From Sympetrum striolatum (Eukaryota; Arthropoda; Insecta; Odonata; Libellulidae): a stretch of DNA of 64,000 bases. Shown here in pieces: positions 12,741-23,598 of the stretch (position 1 is its first letter; each line of letters starts with the position of its first letter). The stretch lies in NCBI GenBank assembly GCA_947579665.1, contig OX388347.1:24544562-24608561 (forward strand). The letters are read 5' to 3'. The notes below the pieces were generated by a model. It did no database searches and had not been told where the DNA came from. It saw nothing but the letters and a program-made list of their open reading frames with translations. The position numbers and the translations under genes are program-made.

Positions 12741-13600
12741 ATAGTGGACGCTCTAACTTGAAAACTATTGGTCGTATCAATACCAAACTTCATATATAGT
12801 ACTGTGGTGTGTGCTGTCAGAGTTGATTAGTTTTTGGAGTAAATCGGTTAACCGGAAGTCGAGCTTTATTCATTAAAGCGCATTTCCGGTTTTCAAAATA
12901 TCTCCATAAATATGATGTATACGTAAATTGTATTGCTTATAAAAGTTTTAGATAATGTTTTTTACTATAACTTTTGTATTTAACATATTTTTGTATCACC
13001 AGTTGATTAGGAGTTATTCGTGAAATACTGATAAACCGGAAGTAGATGATTATGTACTTTGTGGGCGCTCTAACATGAAAACTATTTGTTTGATCAACAC
13101 CAAATTTCATATGTAGTATATCTATTACAGTCATTAGAGTTGATTAGTTTTTGGAGTAAATCGGTTTACCGGAAGTCGAGCTTCATTCTTCAAAGCTCAT
13201 TTCCGGTTTTCAAAATATCTCCATAAATATGATATTTAGGTATATACTATTAAAAATAAATGTTTTAGAAAATGTATTTTACTATAACTTTTGTATGAAA
13301 CATATTTTTGTATCACTGATTGTTTAGGATTTATTCAGGAAATACTGATAAACCGGAAGTTGCTGATTATGTACTTTATGGGCGCTCTGGGCTATATGGG
13401 CAAAAGACCAAATCCATCGTTTATCATCGAGCATGTCCCGAAAAACATTATTTATAACGTTTGTGACGTAAAAGATAATAATATATAAATTAATCACTCA
13501 TCTTCCAAGTTTAGATGGATTATAGAGTTCGAAATTACTGTCGTAGATAAATATTTACATCTTATATATGGAGAAAGTCATGTGCTGGCCACATCAGATT
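12580..13600 (+). mobile_element. GAAAGTA-type ~1-kb repeat, copy 1
   Basis: First of three copies of one non-coding element. It starts TACTTTCTCCATATACG and ends CTGGCCACATCAGATT, with T-runs on both sides. The motif ACTTTCTCCATATA at the left end recurs inverted at 13565-13578 near the right end. A shorter inverse (GAGAAAGTA, 12604-12612) makes a terminal hairpin. A (TG)n run follows (about 12711-12740). The body is built of three ~316-bp tandem units beginning GGACGCTC/GGGCGCTC at about 12747, 13063 and 13380. The first two each carry an inverted pair, ACCGGAAGT...GAGCTT against AAAGCTCATTTCCGGT, and the third is truncated. There is no transposase, so it is non-autonomous. The small frames inside it (12539-12793, 12937-13134, 13291-13488) are by-products. 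Confidence 0.8.
12711..12740. repeat. (TG)n microsatellite in repeat copy 1
   Basis: A TG run of about 30 bases with one TA interruption, at the same internal place as in the other two copies, so it is part of the element. Confidence 0.9.
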
Positions 13601-15042
13601 TTTATATTTTGACTGCGTCTCTTCCTCTATATTTTCCTAATTCTAAGTAACGCATGAGTTGAAAAATACTTCTAGATCGTTTTTATATAGTAAACAAAAT
13701 GTGAGGTTTAGTTTGAATTGGGCATACAATTTTCTTGCTATAACAGATATCACTGCATATTACAAAAAATCCTTATGGCTTGGCCATCCAAAATGGATAC
13801 TGGTTCAGCATTCATATAGTGGTTTGTTTTATATTATTATCGGATATTACTATCAAATAAGTGATATTACTAATTCCGGCTTAAAACTGATAATTCTACA
13901 AATTATGTGTTTTAAGGTGAAGAGAAAAATCTGCAAGTGTAATATGCATTTTTCTCCTTAGAATACTGTATAATATTGATTTTATTTAGTTAAAAACTTT
14001 ATATTATTTGTCTTTTCAATCATGGAATAATTAGTTCGTTAATAATTCATTTGGATTGTACACAGTCGTTCTTCAAAATAACTTTCACAATTGCATGATT
14101 GATGTTGAAATGAATTTCAGACTAAGAGAAAAACTTCCGCAGAGAATCTCTTTGATTTTATTTTAAATATCAATTAAGGTTTTCTCTCTTAGCGGAAAAC
14201 ATTTCCCTTTCTTCTAATGTGAAAAGACCGAGCATTGCAAGTGCATTTCATCGATTTGTGTGCTCGCCATCTTCATTGCCTTTCCTAGCGCATTGTGGCG
14301 CTGGTGTACCACTATTTTAAAATTGAGATTGGTCTCCGTCTTTTAAAGGCCCAGAATGAACTCGTAATATACGCCTAATGACCATAACCACAATTACTTC
14401 GGTGGTTCGCGCTTACTAAGCTATTCGATAATTTTATGATGGCAGTCTAGCCCGCATTCTCTAAAGCAGAGCACTATGCGGTTCGTTAGTGATTGACTAT
14501 GTACGTGAAGGAGTGAATTACACTTGTTCGCCGTATTACAGCGAAGCTAACTTCTAATTTCGAAAGCGTAATCAGAAACGAAGGACGCACAATGGGTGAG
14601 CCATCTTTGGCCTTAGTACAAAACGTTTTCTCTATCGCATAAGCCCTAAATATGGAAATTTACCGTGCCAATGAATATTCTTTCATTACGTGCATCTTAA
14701 AGTTGAACTATTGTAATTTAGAGAAAAAAGCTCTGACGATTTCACGAAACAATGTTTTCATGTAGTTCATGCTTTATGTCGCGTCTCTAAATCGTGATTA
14801 TTTTGAGAATGTTTTCATCAATCCGTTAAACTACGTATAAAAGAAACAAATATGCCTTAACAATGAATATTTGCTCAGTCTATAAATATGCCCACAAGTA
14901 AAGCATCTTTGCCCATCTAGGTTATTGGGATTATTTGCGCGTAGATAGTTAGTTGTAAAATATTTTAGCAAAAAGGAGGGCTGTATAGATCGTCAGGGAT
15001 GGATTATTTAAAAATTATAATTATTTTCGTAATTACCTGATT
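13601..15042. other. Intergenic DNA with a GC-richer patch
   Basis: The 100-codon frame 13659-13961 is AT-rich and shows no known domain. The patch at about 14220-14620 is noticeably richer in G+C and CpG than its surroundings, but all frames there contain stops, and no repeat terminus or splice pattern was recognised. Confidence 0.45.
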
Positions 15043-15912
15043 ACACATACCGACAATATTTCGAAAACCTTGACGTAGTTTCTCATCGTTCTTTTTGTGA
15101 TACATTCAGCCGTGTTTGTGAAAATTGTCCACCACGAGCAGTTTTCGGGAATTTTGCACAAAAATTAAATAAGCGAAGTAATATCTTGGTTAATTTTCAT
15201 TATTTTGGTTTTGATTGGTAACTCTCTAAATTTATATGTAATTTATTTATCAGCTCATTAATTCATTATATTTACATTTGTTTATACTAAAGACTGAATG
15301 CGAAGAGCATCAAAATGGTGAGATGATAAGGTCCCCAAAAAAGGTGGATTTCGGTGCCGGCAAGCACACTAAAACGCTCATTTTTCAAAGAATTACATAC
15401 TTACAGGGAATCATATACCCTCGATTCAAAGATCTTAAAAAGACCTTTATTATAATGTACGATTTAATTCCATTCCAATTAGTCCTTTTCTATTTTAAGG
15501 CAAAATACGGTTCTGTACCACTCACTTCTGAGTGAAGTGCGCCAACCTCGGCCCGACGGCCCTCGTATACGACAATGGGTTCCCATTTACAGCCGTAAAC
15601 ATTCTTTCAGCATTATCTTATATTTATGGTGAAAAGCGTGATTCCTAGCAAGTAATGAAGAACAGGATGGGATATGTTTATTACTTATTCTTAAGTCAAG
15701 CACACCCTTCTAATGGCACCTAATATATTTAAACATGGTGGAGCAGAAGTAAATAGGAAGAAGGAGATCAGATGTTTAATAGGTGGTGGATAAACAAAAT
15801 CCGTACGTGTTTGGGTCTTTTCGAGTTCATACCTGTTATCAGCGAGCCAAAATTAGTTAAGAACAGCTATTACCGTCCATGTTACCGAAAAAAAGTTAAA
15901 ATTTGTAAGGCC
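15043..15912 (+). mobile_element. TTA-flanked TIR element, copy A (shortened)
   Basis: One of three homologous non-coding elements in the window. The left end reads TTA then CACATACCGAC. The right end reads GTAAGGCCTTG then TTA, which is the inverse of the family terminus CACAGGCCGAC with several changes. Internal landmarks shared with the other copies are GAAAATTGTC-ACCACG, an AAAATGG-GAG-TGA-AAGGTC block, TACGGTTCTGT-CCACTC, GTTCCCATTT-CAGC and AACAGCTATTACC-CCATGTTACC near the right end. This copy is ~870 bp and has only one of the two ~168-bp repeats found at the right end of the other copies. It has no transposase. The 85-codon frame 15278-15535 inside it is not conserved as a frame in the other copies. 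Confidence 0.75.
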
Positions 15913-15913
15913 T

Positions 15914-16320
15914 TGTTATGCACGAAAGCCTATTAATATCTACTTTTGCCGGAGATGTTATCACTAAGTTAAAAATAAGATGAATTAAATTTAATTTAGT
16001 GTAAAGAATTTTATAATATAACCTGACTGCAGGCGAAGGATTTCATTTCTTGAGATTTTATCGTTTCTTAATAAAATCAATAAATCGCTCGATCAAAGTA
16101 ACGGCCAAGTAAAAGTGTAAATCAACCATCCTGTCATTGACAGACAACTACATATTTCTTCCCTCCGATTATAAAGCCAAGAATCAAGATATTTATCAGT
16201 CAAGAAAAAAAGCGGTAGCCTTTTGGAGAATTCTGGAAAATGTTTGACAAAAATATGGTAGGAAAAAATTATTGTTATGCGTTAAAACCTGGGGTTCCCG
16301 TTTGAATATATGTAGTTATA
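15914..16320. other. Intergenic DNA, nothing recognised
   Basis: AT-rich, without a frame or repeat I can support. Confidence 0.5.
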
Positions 16321-16395
16321 CAGGGTGCGGCAACCAAACTTCCCTTTTTAAATGCTTTTTAATGCGAAAAAAGTAAGTTATGTTGCCGCACCCTT
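16321..16395. mobile_element. 75-bp mini-palindrome with mariner-like end
   Basis: AGGGTGCGGCAAC (16322-16334) is matched by its perfect inverse GTTGCCGCACCCT (16382-16394). The left outer flank reads TATAC then AGGGTG, resembling the TA-CAGGGTG ends of mariner elements (the mariner at 27.84 kb ends in a related CAGGGTGCATT). It probably represents an extremely shortened Tc1/mariner MITE. The right flank does not give a clean TA, so the target duplication is unproven. Confidence 0.55.
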
Positions 16396-16846
16396 TGCTT
16401 TTTTGGGGTCCTTGTTTGGTTAACTTCGATGTCTTTGTTTTCTTCCTTCAGTTTTAAGCCTCCGATTATATACAAGGATACGAAAACATATATTCACGCA
16501 TTTTCTCTAGAGCTAACGATTCATTTTTTCTCGATAGTCCATTGAGTCATAATCACTATCATATAAATATTTATCTATCTATCGAGAATCTAAAGGAATT
16601 TCAGCTACTCTATATTATAATTGAGAATGCGGGTGTTGTTGTTCTGCCAAAATTCGGTAACCAGGAGTTCCAATACTCGCAAACTTAGGCATTATTAGAA
16701 GTCAATGAACCACTGGTAGTTGATTTATTTTCCTGTATCTATTGGCCTCTGCTTCAATATCTGACGAGTTAAAGCATTTTATAAATATTTTCATGTTAAT
16801 TTCAAGGTAATCCGCCTTTAGGTTTTGCTTGGATTGCAAATGAAAA
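16396..16846. other. Intergenic DNA, left flank of repeat copy 2
   Basis: No gene or repeat is seen. The last ~45 bases weakly resemble DNA at about 27600-27640, a possible unoccupied version of the insertion site of repeat copy 2. Confidence 0.4.
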
Positions 16847-17704
16847 AATCTGATGTGGCCAGCACATGACTTTCTCCATACATAAGATGTAAATATTTAT
16901 ATACGACAGTAATTTCGAACTCTATATTCCATCTAAACTTGGAAGATGAGTAATTTATTTATATATTATTATCTTTTACGTCACAAACATTATAAATAAT
17001 GTCTTTCGGGACATGCTCGATAAAAAACGACGAATTTGGCCTTTCGCCCATAGAGCCCAGAGCACCCACTAAGTACATAATCAGCAACTTCCGGTTTATC
17101 AGTATTTCATGAATAACTCCTAAACAATCAGTGATACAAAAATATGTTTCATACAAAAGTTATAGTAAAATACATTTTCTAAAACATTTATAAATAATAG
17201 TATATACCTAAATATCATATTTATGGAGATATTTTGAAAACCGGAAATGAGCTTTGAAGAATGAAGCTCGACTTCCGGTTGAACGATGTACTCCAAAAAC
17301 TAATCAACTCTAACGACTGTAATAAAAGTACTATATATGAAATTTGGTGTTGATCCAACAAATAGTTTTCATGTTAGAGCGCCCACAAAGTACATAATCA
17401 TCTTCTTCCGGTTTATCGGTATTTCACGAATAACTCCTAATCAACCGGTGATAAAAATATATGTTTACTACAAAAGTTATAGTAAATTTTATTATCTAAA
17501 ACTTTTATAATATACAATATACGTATATATCATATTTATGGAGATATTTTGAAAACCGGAAATGAGCTTTAATGAATAAAGCTCGACTTCCGGTTGACCG
17601 ATTTACTCCAAAAACTAATCAACTCTGACAGCACACACCACAGTACTATATATGAAGTTTGGTATTGATACGACCAATAGTTTTCAAGTTAGAGCGTCCA
17701 CTAT

Positions 17705-17735
<31 letters not shown>

Positions 17736-17865
17736 ACAGACATCATTCCGAAAATGGTCAAAACGTGTTCTAGGGACCCCAAAACATGTATTTCCGTTAA
17801 AATCTCGAAGTCGAATTTTTTCATGAAAACAATACTTTCTCTATACTTCGTATATGGAGAAAGTA
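16847..17865 (-). mobile_element. GAAAGTA-type ~1-kb repeat, copy 2 (inverted)
   Basis: Same element as copies 1 and 3 but in the opposite direction. It begins AATCTGATGTGGCCAGCACA and ends TATATGGAGAAAGTA. The same tandem ~316-bp units with the CCGGAAGT/ACTTCCGG inverted pairs are present, as is a (CA)n run at about 17705-17738. Its length of ~1019 bp matches the others. Copies 2 and 3 are head to head with ~245 bp between them; copies 1 and 2 are tail to tail. The frames 16959-17156, 17652-17960 and 17684-17941 are by-products of the repeat. Confidence 0.8.
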
Positions 17866-17960
17866 AAAAGAACCATCGTACTAGCTTGCAAATGTTTTTT
17901 TTAGATAGAGAATCTGTAAAGATTAATCTTATTATCGTCAATTTTAGACTCTTTCAATAA
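17866..17960. repeat. Fragment shared with 27.64 kb
   Basis: AAAAAGAACCATCGTACTAG followed by a TCTGTAAAGATTAATCTTATT-like stretch resembles 27641-27735 (AGAAACATCGTACTAG, then TCTATAAGGATTGATCTTC). The similarity starts exactly where repeat copy 2 ends, which suggests copy 2 landed in this older repeat. The family is unknown. Confidence 0.55.
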
Positions 17961-18111
17961 GACATAAAATCATCGTCATGAGTGTTCTACCCTTTTGTTG
18001 GTCTCTATACATTAAACATCCCTATTCAATGCCTTTTCATTCGTTTATTAGTAATTTACTATACCATTTATGTAATTTAATACCTTCCACCTTTGCCTTC
18101 TCCTCTGTTTT

Positions 18112-18241
18112 TACTTTCTCCATATACGAAGTATAGAGAAAGTATTGTTTTCATGAAAAAAATCGACTTCGAGATTTCAACGGAAATACATGTTTTGGGG
18201 TCCCTAGAACACGTTTTGACCATTTTCGGAATGATGTCTGT

Positions 18242-18287
<46 letters not shown>

Positions 18288-19146
18288 CAGTGGGCGCTCT
18301 AACGTGAAAACTATTAGTTGTATCAATACCAAAATTCATATATAGTACTGTGGTGTGTGCTGTCAGAGGTGATTAGTTTTTCAAGTAAATCGGCAAACCG
18401 GAAGTCGAGCTACATTCATGAAAGCTTATTTCCGGTTTTCAAAATATCTCCATAAATATGATATATAGGAATATTTTATACATTATAAAAGTTTTAGATA
18501 ATGTTTTTTACTACAACTTTTGCATTTAACATATTTTTGTATCACCGGTTGATTAGGAGTTATTCGTGAAATACTGATAAACCGGAAGTAGCTGATTATG
18601 TACATTGTGGGCGCTCTAACATGAAAACTATTAGTCGGATCAACACCAAATTTCATGTATAGTACTTTGGTTGATGTCGTTAGAGTTGATTAGTTTTTGG
18701 AGTAAATTGGTTAACCGGAAGTTGAGCTTCATTCTTCAAAGCTCATTTCCGGTTTTCAAAATATCTCCATAAATATGATATTTAGGTATATACTATTTTT
18801 TATAAATATTTTAGAAAATACAATTTACCATAACTTTTGTGTGAAACATATTTTTGTATCACTTATTGTTTAGGAGTTATTCATAATATACTGATAAACC
18901 GGAAGTTGCTGATTATGTACTTTGTGGGCGCTCTGGGCTCTATGGGCAAAAGGCCAAATTCAACTTTTTTCATCGAGCATGTCCCGAAAAACATTATTTA
19001 TAATATTTGTGACGTAAAAGATAATAATATATGAATTAATCACTCATCTTCCAAGTTTAGATTGAATATAGAGTTCGAAATTACTGTCGTAGATAAATAT
19101 TTACATCTTATATATGGAGAAAGTCATGTGCTGGCCACATCAGATT
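18112..19146 (+). mobile_element. GAAAGTA-type ~1-kb repeat, copy 3
   Basis: Starts TACTTTCTCCATATACG and ends CTGGCCACATCAGATT, as in copy 1. It contains the longest (TG)n run of the three (about 18236-18286), two full ~316-bp units with the CCGGAAGT inverted pairs, and the truncated third unit (GGGCGCTCTGGGCTCTATGG). It is flanked by T-runs on both sides. The small frames 18093-18287, 18151-18339 and 18837-19034 are inside the repeat and are not genes. The high similarity to copies 1 and 2 suggests fairly recent spread. Confidence 0.8.
18236..18286. repeat. (TG)n microsatellite in repeat copy 3
   Basis: About 50 bases of TG with one TA interruption near the start, at the same internal position as in copies 1 and 2. 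Confidence 0.9.
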
Positions 19147-19974
19147 TTTTCACTTCTATTCAACCTTCAATAATTTTATTCAGAAGCCCCTTTCCTCTCA
19201 ATACTTGATCCACCCATTTCTTCTGTCGATGCTTAATAACTGTAATTCATGAGCAATTGGGTATTTTTTAGAAAACCTGTCCAACTGGACAAAGCTAATA
19301 TGAGAATACAAGATTCTCTTATGTACATAAAAACAGAAATATTATCTTTAATCCAACTTATATTTTCGAAAAATCGACGAGCACGTATAGTTACATATGA
19401 CATTGAAAGGAATAAAAGGAAAATTTTTATAAAATATATTTGTGAGGAAGCTTACATTTTTATATAAATGTAAATTTAATTTTAAAGTCATACAAGCGTT
19501 ATAGTATTTGCCACCTAATTATTGAGAGTTTTATCTCTGTTCCTTACTGCTATTTATCAATATCTTGTCTTTTATATATATAAATGGATTTTCGTGTACG
19601 TCTATGTTCAAATCTTTAGACAAAGATGTCGCACTAATTATAAAGTTTAAATATAGCTAAGTGTCTTCTCTTCTATGATTATTAGGGCAATTTTTATTTA
19701 TCTAAGGTTCCTCGTTTTGACTTCATAAGTGTCAATAAATTCCCAAAAAATGCATGTCGTTTCAGCCTCTCTTTTAAGGGAAAAACTAAATAATTAAAAT
19801 TGTGGCAAGAGGTTGAACGAGAAAACAAAAGAAGGGGAATAGAATTAAAATTTCGTTTACGGCTACCTTCAATATGCCAGAGAGAATCACTTGGTGAAAC
19901 ATGCAACGCATTTTAGAGAGTTCTTTCTATTTAAAATCTGTATAACCAAGCTTTGCTTTTCGGCACGTATATAT
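19147..19974. other. Intergenic DNA between two repeat blocks
   Basis: The 72-codon frame 19249-19467 and the antisense 19694-19906 show no domain. Nothing else is recognised. Confidence 0.5.
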
Positions 19975-21108
19975 TACGAGTAAAATGTTGCTTGCATACT
20001 GCAAGCAGATCGTCAACACTATTTTCATGTCGGCATCATATCGGGATGGCCATCAAAAGAAAAAAATGGATTGAAATTTTTCTTATAATTCCCCGAAATT
20101 CCATCGTCTGGCATCGAACCCGGGTCTTTCTTGTGATACTCACTAAGCAGCACAATAGATGATCACCATCTCTAACTATATGTGAAAATTCAAGCAGAAA
20201 TATGGGCTAAAGCTGCCTCAAAAGACGTTTTAAGTTTCAGGAATTTAAATGGCTCTCTAGATTCGAACCAAGGACGATCTTGGAAATCTAAAATATGTTT
20301 CAGAATTTTATTTATGATGTCTATCTATATGCCGAATTTCAAGTTTCTATATTATTGGGAAAGGTTTCAAAATAATTCCTAAAAATCGGATCAACTTCTG
20401 ATTGCAGAGACACCTGGTGTCGAACCCAGGACACAATGATAGCTGTGAATGCACTGTTTGATTTTGATGGACTTGATCTTTATTTATGTAAAGTTTGAAG
20501 TCGATATCGTGCCGGGAAGCACCTAAAATTTGTTTCCGTTATCTCCGTAAGAAATGCATTGAGGAATTTAAATGTCCCTCTGGGATCGAACCAAGGACCA
20601 TCAGCGAATATGTAAAATTCGATTATGATATATTTTTATGATATCTTACCTCATACGGAATTTCAAGTTTCTATGCCATCGGAAAAGGGTCCTAAAAAAA
20701 TCTTAAAAATCGCCACAATGCATTTTAAACGGCCGATATTTGCCCCGACCTAGCATCGAACCAAGGATAATATTCGTAGATGTATTTATGGTTTCCTTTA
20801 GATATGCACGGCATCTAGCGGTCCCTTGAATTTCAACTCTCTCCTTTTCCGGGAAGTGCCTCAAAAAAATTTTCGAAAATCCCTGCCATGTATCCTTATG
20901 GGGAAAATCGCGACTTTGGGGCCTTCTGGAATCGAACCCATGGCACCGAGGTTCAATGTCGGCTTTTTCCTGGAGGTTTCACGTTATGGCCAATACGTCA
21001 TAAAAATTTCAAGGCAATGACGCTTGTAGTTTAGCCTGTGAATTTGTATCCTATCTATATAGCTATATAGCTATATATATGAATGAATCCGGAGAAGCAT
21101 CTATATAT
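19975..21108. repeat. Array unit 1, type alpha
   Basis: Boxes begin at 20115, 20264, 20421, 20587, 20757 and 20933. The head has the inverted pair CTTGC-atact-GCAAG, as in every unit. Sub-blocks share a TTCCGGGAAGTGCCTCAAAA / AATGCATTTTAAACGG type core. The junction microsatellite is TATAGC-based. Confidence 0.8.
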
Positions 21109-22306
21109 ACGAGTAAAATGTAGCTTGCATACTGCAAGCAGATCAACACCACCAAATTCATTTCAACACCACCTTCATATCGGCATCATATCGGGACAGT
21201 TCTCAAAAGAAAAAAAAAAGCATTGAAAATATTCTTAAAATTCACTGCAATTTAATCGTCTGGCATCGAACCCAAGCCTTCCTGGTGAACTTACTATGCA
21301 GTACTACAGAAGATCACCATCTCTAACTATGTGTGAAAATTCAAGCAGAAATATTGATTGCAACTGCTTCAAATGACGTCCTACTTTTCATATACATACC
21401 TTTTGTGAGAAATCGTTATGTGCTCGGGCAACGAACCCAGGAACAGCATGGTCTTATCTATTTTTCTTTCTTAAACTAATTCTTAATAAACATCTTCTAT
21501 CTTAGCATGAACCTCCTATCATTTCGATAAGTGCATCAAAATAAATAATGAAACCTCTACAATGTATTTTAAATGGGGGATATATTTACCGCCTGGCCTC
21601 GAACCCGGGTCTTGCTGTTAATATTTTATATGCAGCACAACAGAAGATCACATTCTTTAACCATATGCGAAAATTCAAGCAGAAATATTGGCTGCAACTG
21701 CCTCAAACGACGACTTACTTTTCCCATATATTCCTTATGAGAGAAATGTTAATGTGCTCTGGCATCGAACCCAGGAATATAACTGGCTCATGAATTTTTT
21801 TTTCTTAAACAAATTTTTAATATATATCTTCTAGGTGAGCGAAAAGTTCCTTACTTACCGATAAGTGCATCAAAAAAATTAATGAAAAACTATTCCCATG
21901 CATTTTAAACGGCCGATTTTTGCCTCGACCTAGCATCGAACCCAGGATATTTTCCGTAAAACTCATTTATGTTTTCGATAGATCCTGATCATATATATAG
22001 GCTCCTTGAGTTTCGATTCTCTACCTATCCGGAAAGTATTTTTTAAAAATTCCCGAAAATCAAAGCAATGCATTTAAACGGGAAAAATCGGGACTTTGGG
22101 GCCCTCTGGAATCGAACCTATGACACTGAGGTTCGAAATCGCATTTTTTCTGGAGGTTTCACGTTAGGGCCAATACGTCGTAAAAATTTCAAGTCAATGA
22201 CGCTTGTGGTTTAGGCTGTGAATTAGTATCCTATCTGGGTATCTGGGTATCTGGGTATATATATGAATGAATCCGGAGAAGCATCTATATATAATAGATA
22301 TCTATT
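21109..22306. repeat. Array unit 2, type beta
   Basis: Boxes begin at 21267, 21432, 21600, 21766, 21937 and 22113. Sub-blocks 2 to 4 differ from type alpha (GTGCTC-GGC--CGAACCCAGGAA), while boxes 5 and 6 are as in alpha. The junction holds TATCTGGG repeated three times at about 22232-22257. Confidence 0.8.
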
Positions 22307-23420
22307 ACGAGTAAAATGTTGCTTGCATACTGCAAGCAGATCGACAACACTATTTTCATGTCGGCATCATATCCGGACGGCCATCAAAAGAAAAAAAAAA
22401 GATTGAAATTTTTCTTAAAATTTGCCTAAATTCCATCGTCCGGCATCGAACCCGGGTCTTTACTGTGAACTTACTATGCAGCACAATAGAACATCAACAT
22501 CTCTAACGATGTGTGAAAATTCAAGCAGAAATATGGGCTACAACTGCCTCAAAAGACGTTCTAATTTTTACGAATTTAAATGGCTCTCTGGATTCGAACC
22601 AAGGACGATCTTGAAAATCTAAAAAATGTTTCTGAAAGTTATTTATGATCTCTATCTATATGCCGAATTTCAAATTTCTATATTATTGGCAAAGGTTTCA
22701 AAATAATTCCTAAAAATCGGATTAACTTCTGATTGCAGAGACACCTGGTGTCGAACCCAGGACTCTTTGATAGCTGTGAATGCACTGTTTGATTTGTATG
22801 GACTTGATCTTTGTACATGCAAAGTTTGAAGTTGATATCGTGCCGGGAAGTACCTAAAATGTGTTTCCGTTATCTCCGTAAGAAAAGCATTGGGAAGTGC
22901 AAATGGTCCTCTGGGATCGAACCAAGGACCATAAGCTAATATGTAAAATTCGATTATGAAATAATTTCATGATATCTATCGACGTGCCGAGTTTCAATAA
23001 TCCATGTTATCGGGAAAGGATCCAAAAAAAATCTTAAAAATCGCCGCAATGCATTTTAAACGGCCGATTTTTGCCCCGGCCTAGCATCGAACCAAGGACA
23101 ATATTCGAAGATGTCTTTCCGATTTTCGTTGGCTATGCACGGCATTTAGCGGTCCCTCGAGTTTCAACTCTATGCTTTTCCGGGAAGTGCCTCAAAAAAA
23201 TTTTCGAAAATCCCCGCCATGTAATCTTATGGGGAAAATCGCGACTTTGGGGCCCTCTGGAATCGAACCCATGACACTGAGGTTCAAAATCGCAATTTTT
23301 ATGGCGGTTACACGTTATGGCCAATACGTCGTAAAAATTTCAAGTCAATGACGCTTGTGGTTTAGGCTGTGAATTAGTATCCTATCTATCTATCTATCTA
23401 TCTATCTATATCTATATAGG
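22307..23420. repeat. Array unit 3, type alpha
   Basis: Boxes begin at 22447, 22595, 22752, 22918, 23088 and 23264, with spacing as in unit 1. It ends in about six TATC repeats (about 23381-23408) and lacks the ATGAATGAATCCGG tail of the other units. Confidence 0.8.
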
Positions 23421-23598
23421 TACGAGTAAAATGTAGCTTGCATACTGCAAGCAGATCGACAACACTAATTTCATAACGGCATTATATCGGGACGGTCCCG
23501 GAAAAGAAAAAAAGGATTGAAAATATTCTTAAAATTCGCTTCAATTTAATCGTCTGGCATCGAACCCGGGTCTTTTTGGTGAGAAGCATCTATATATA
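23421..23598. repeat. Array unit 4, deleted copy
   Basis: Contains the unit head and the first box (about 23561), then jumps directly to the unit tail GAGAAGCATCTATATATA. This is an internal deletion of about 1 kb. Confidence 0.75.

Noticed and set aside
13659..13961. 100-codon forward frame
   Set aside because: AT-driven composition, no domain, no splice context; of a length expected by chance in 64 kb of AT-rich DNA.
17652..18339. Frames with THTHTH or VCVCVC runs
   Set aside because: Translations of the GT/CA microsatellite in the ~1-kb repeats.
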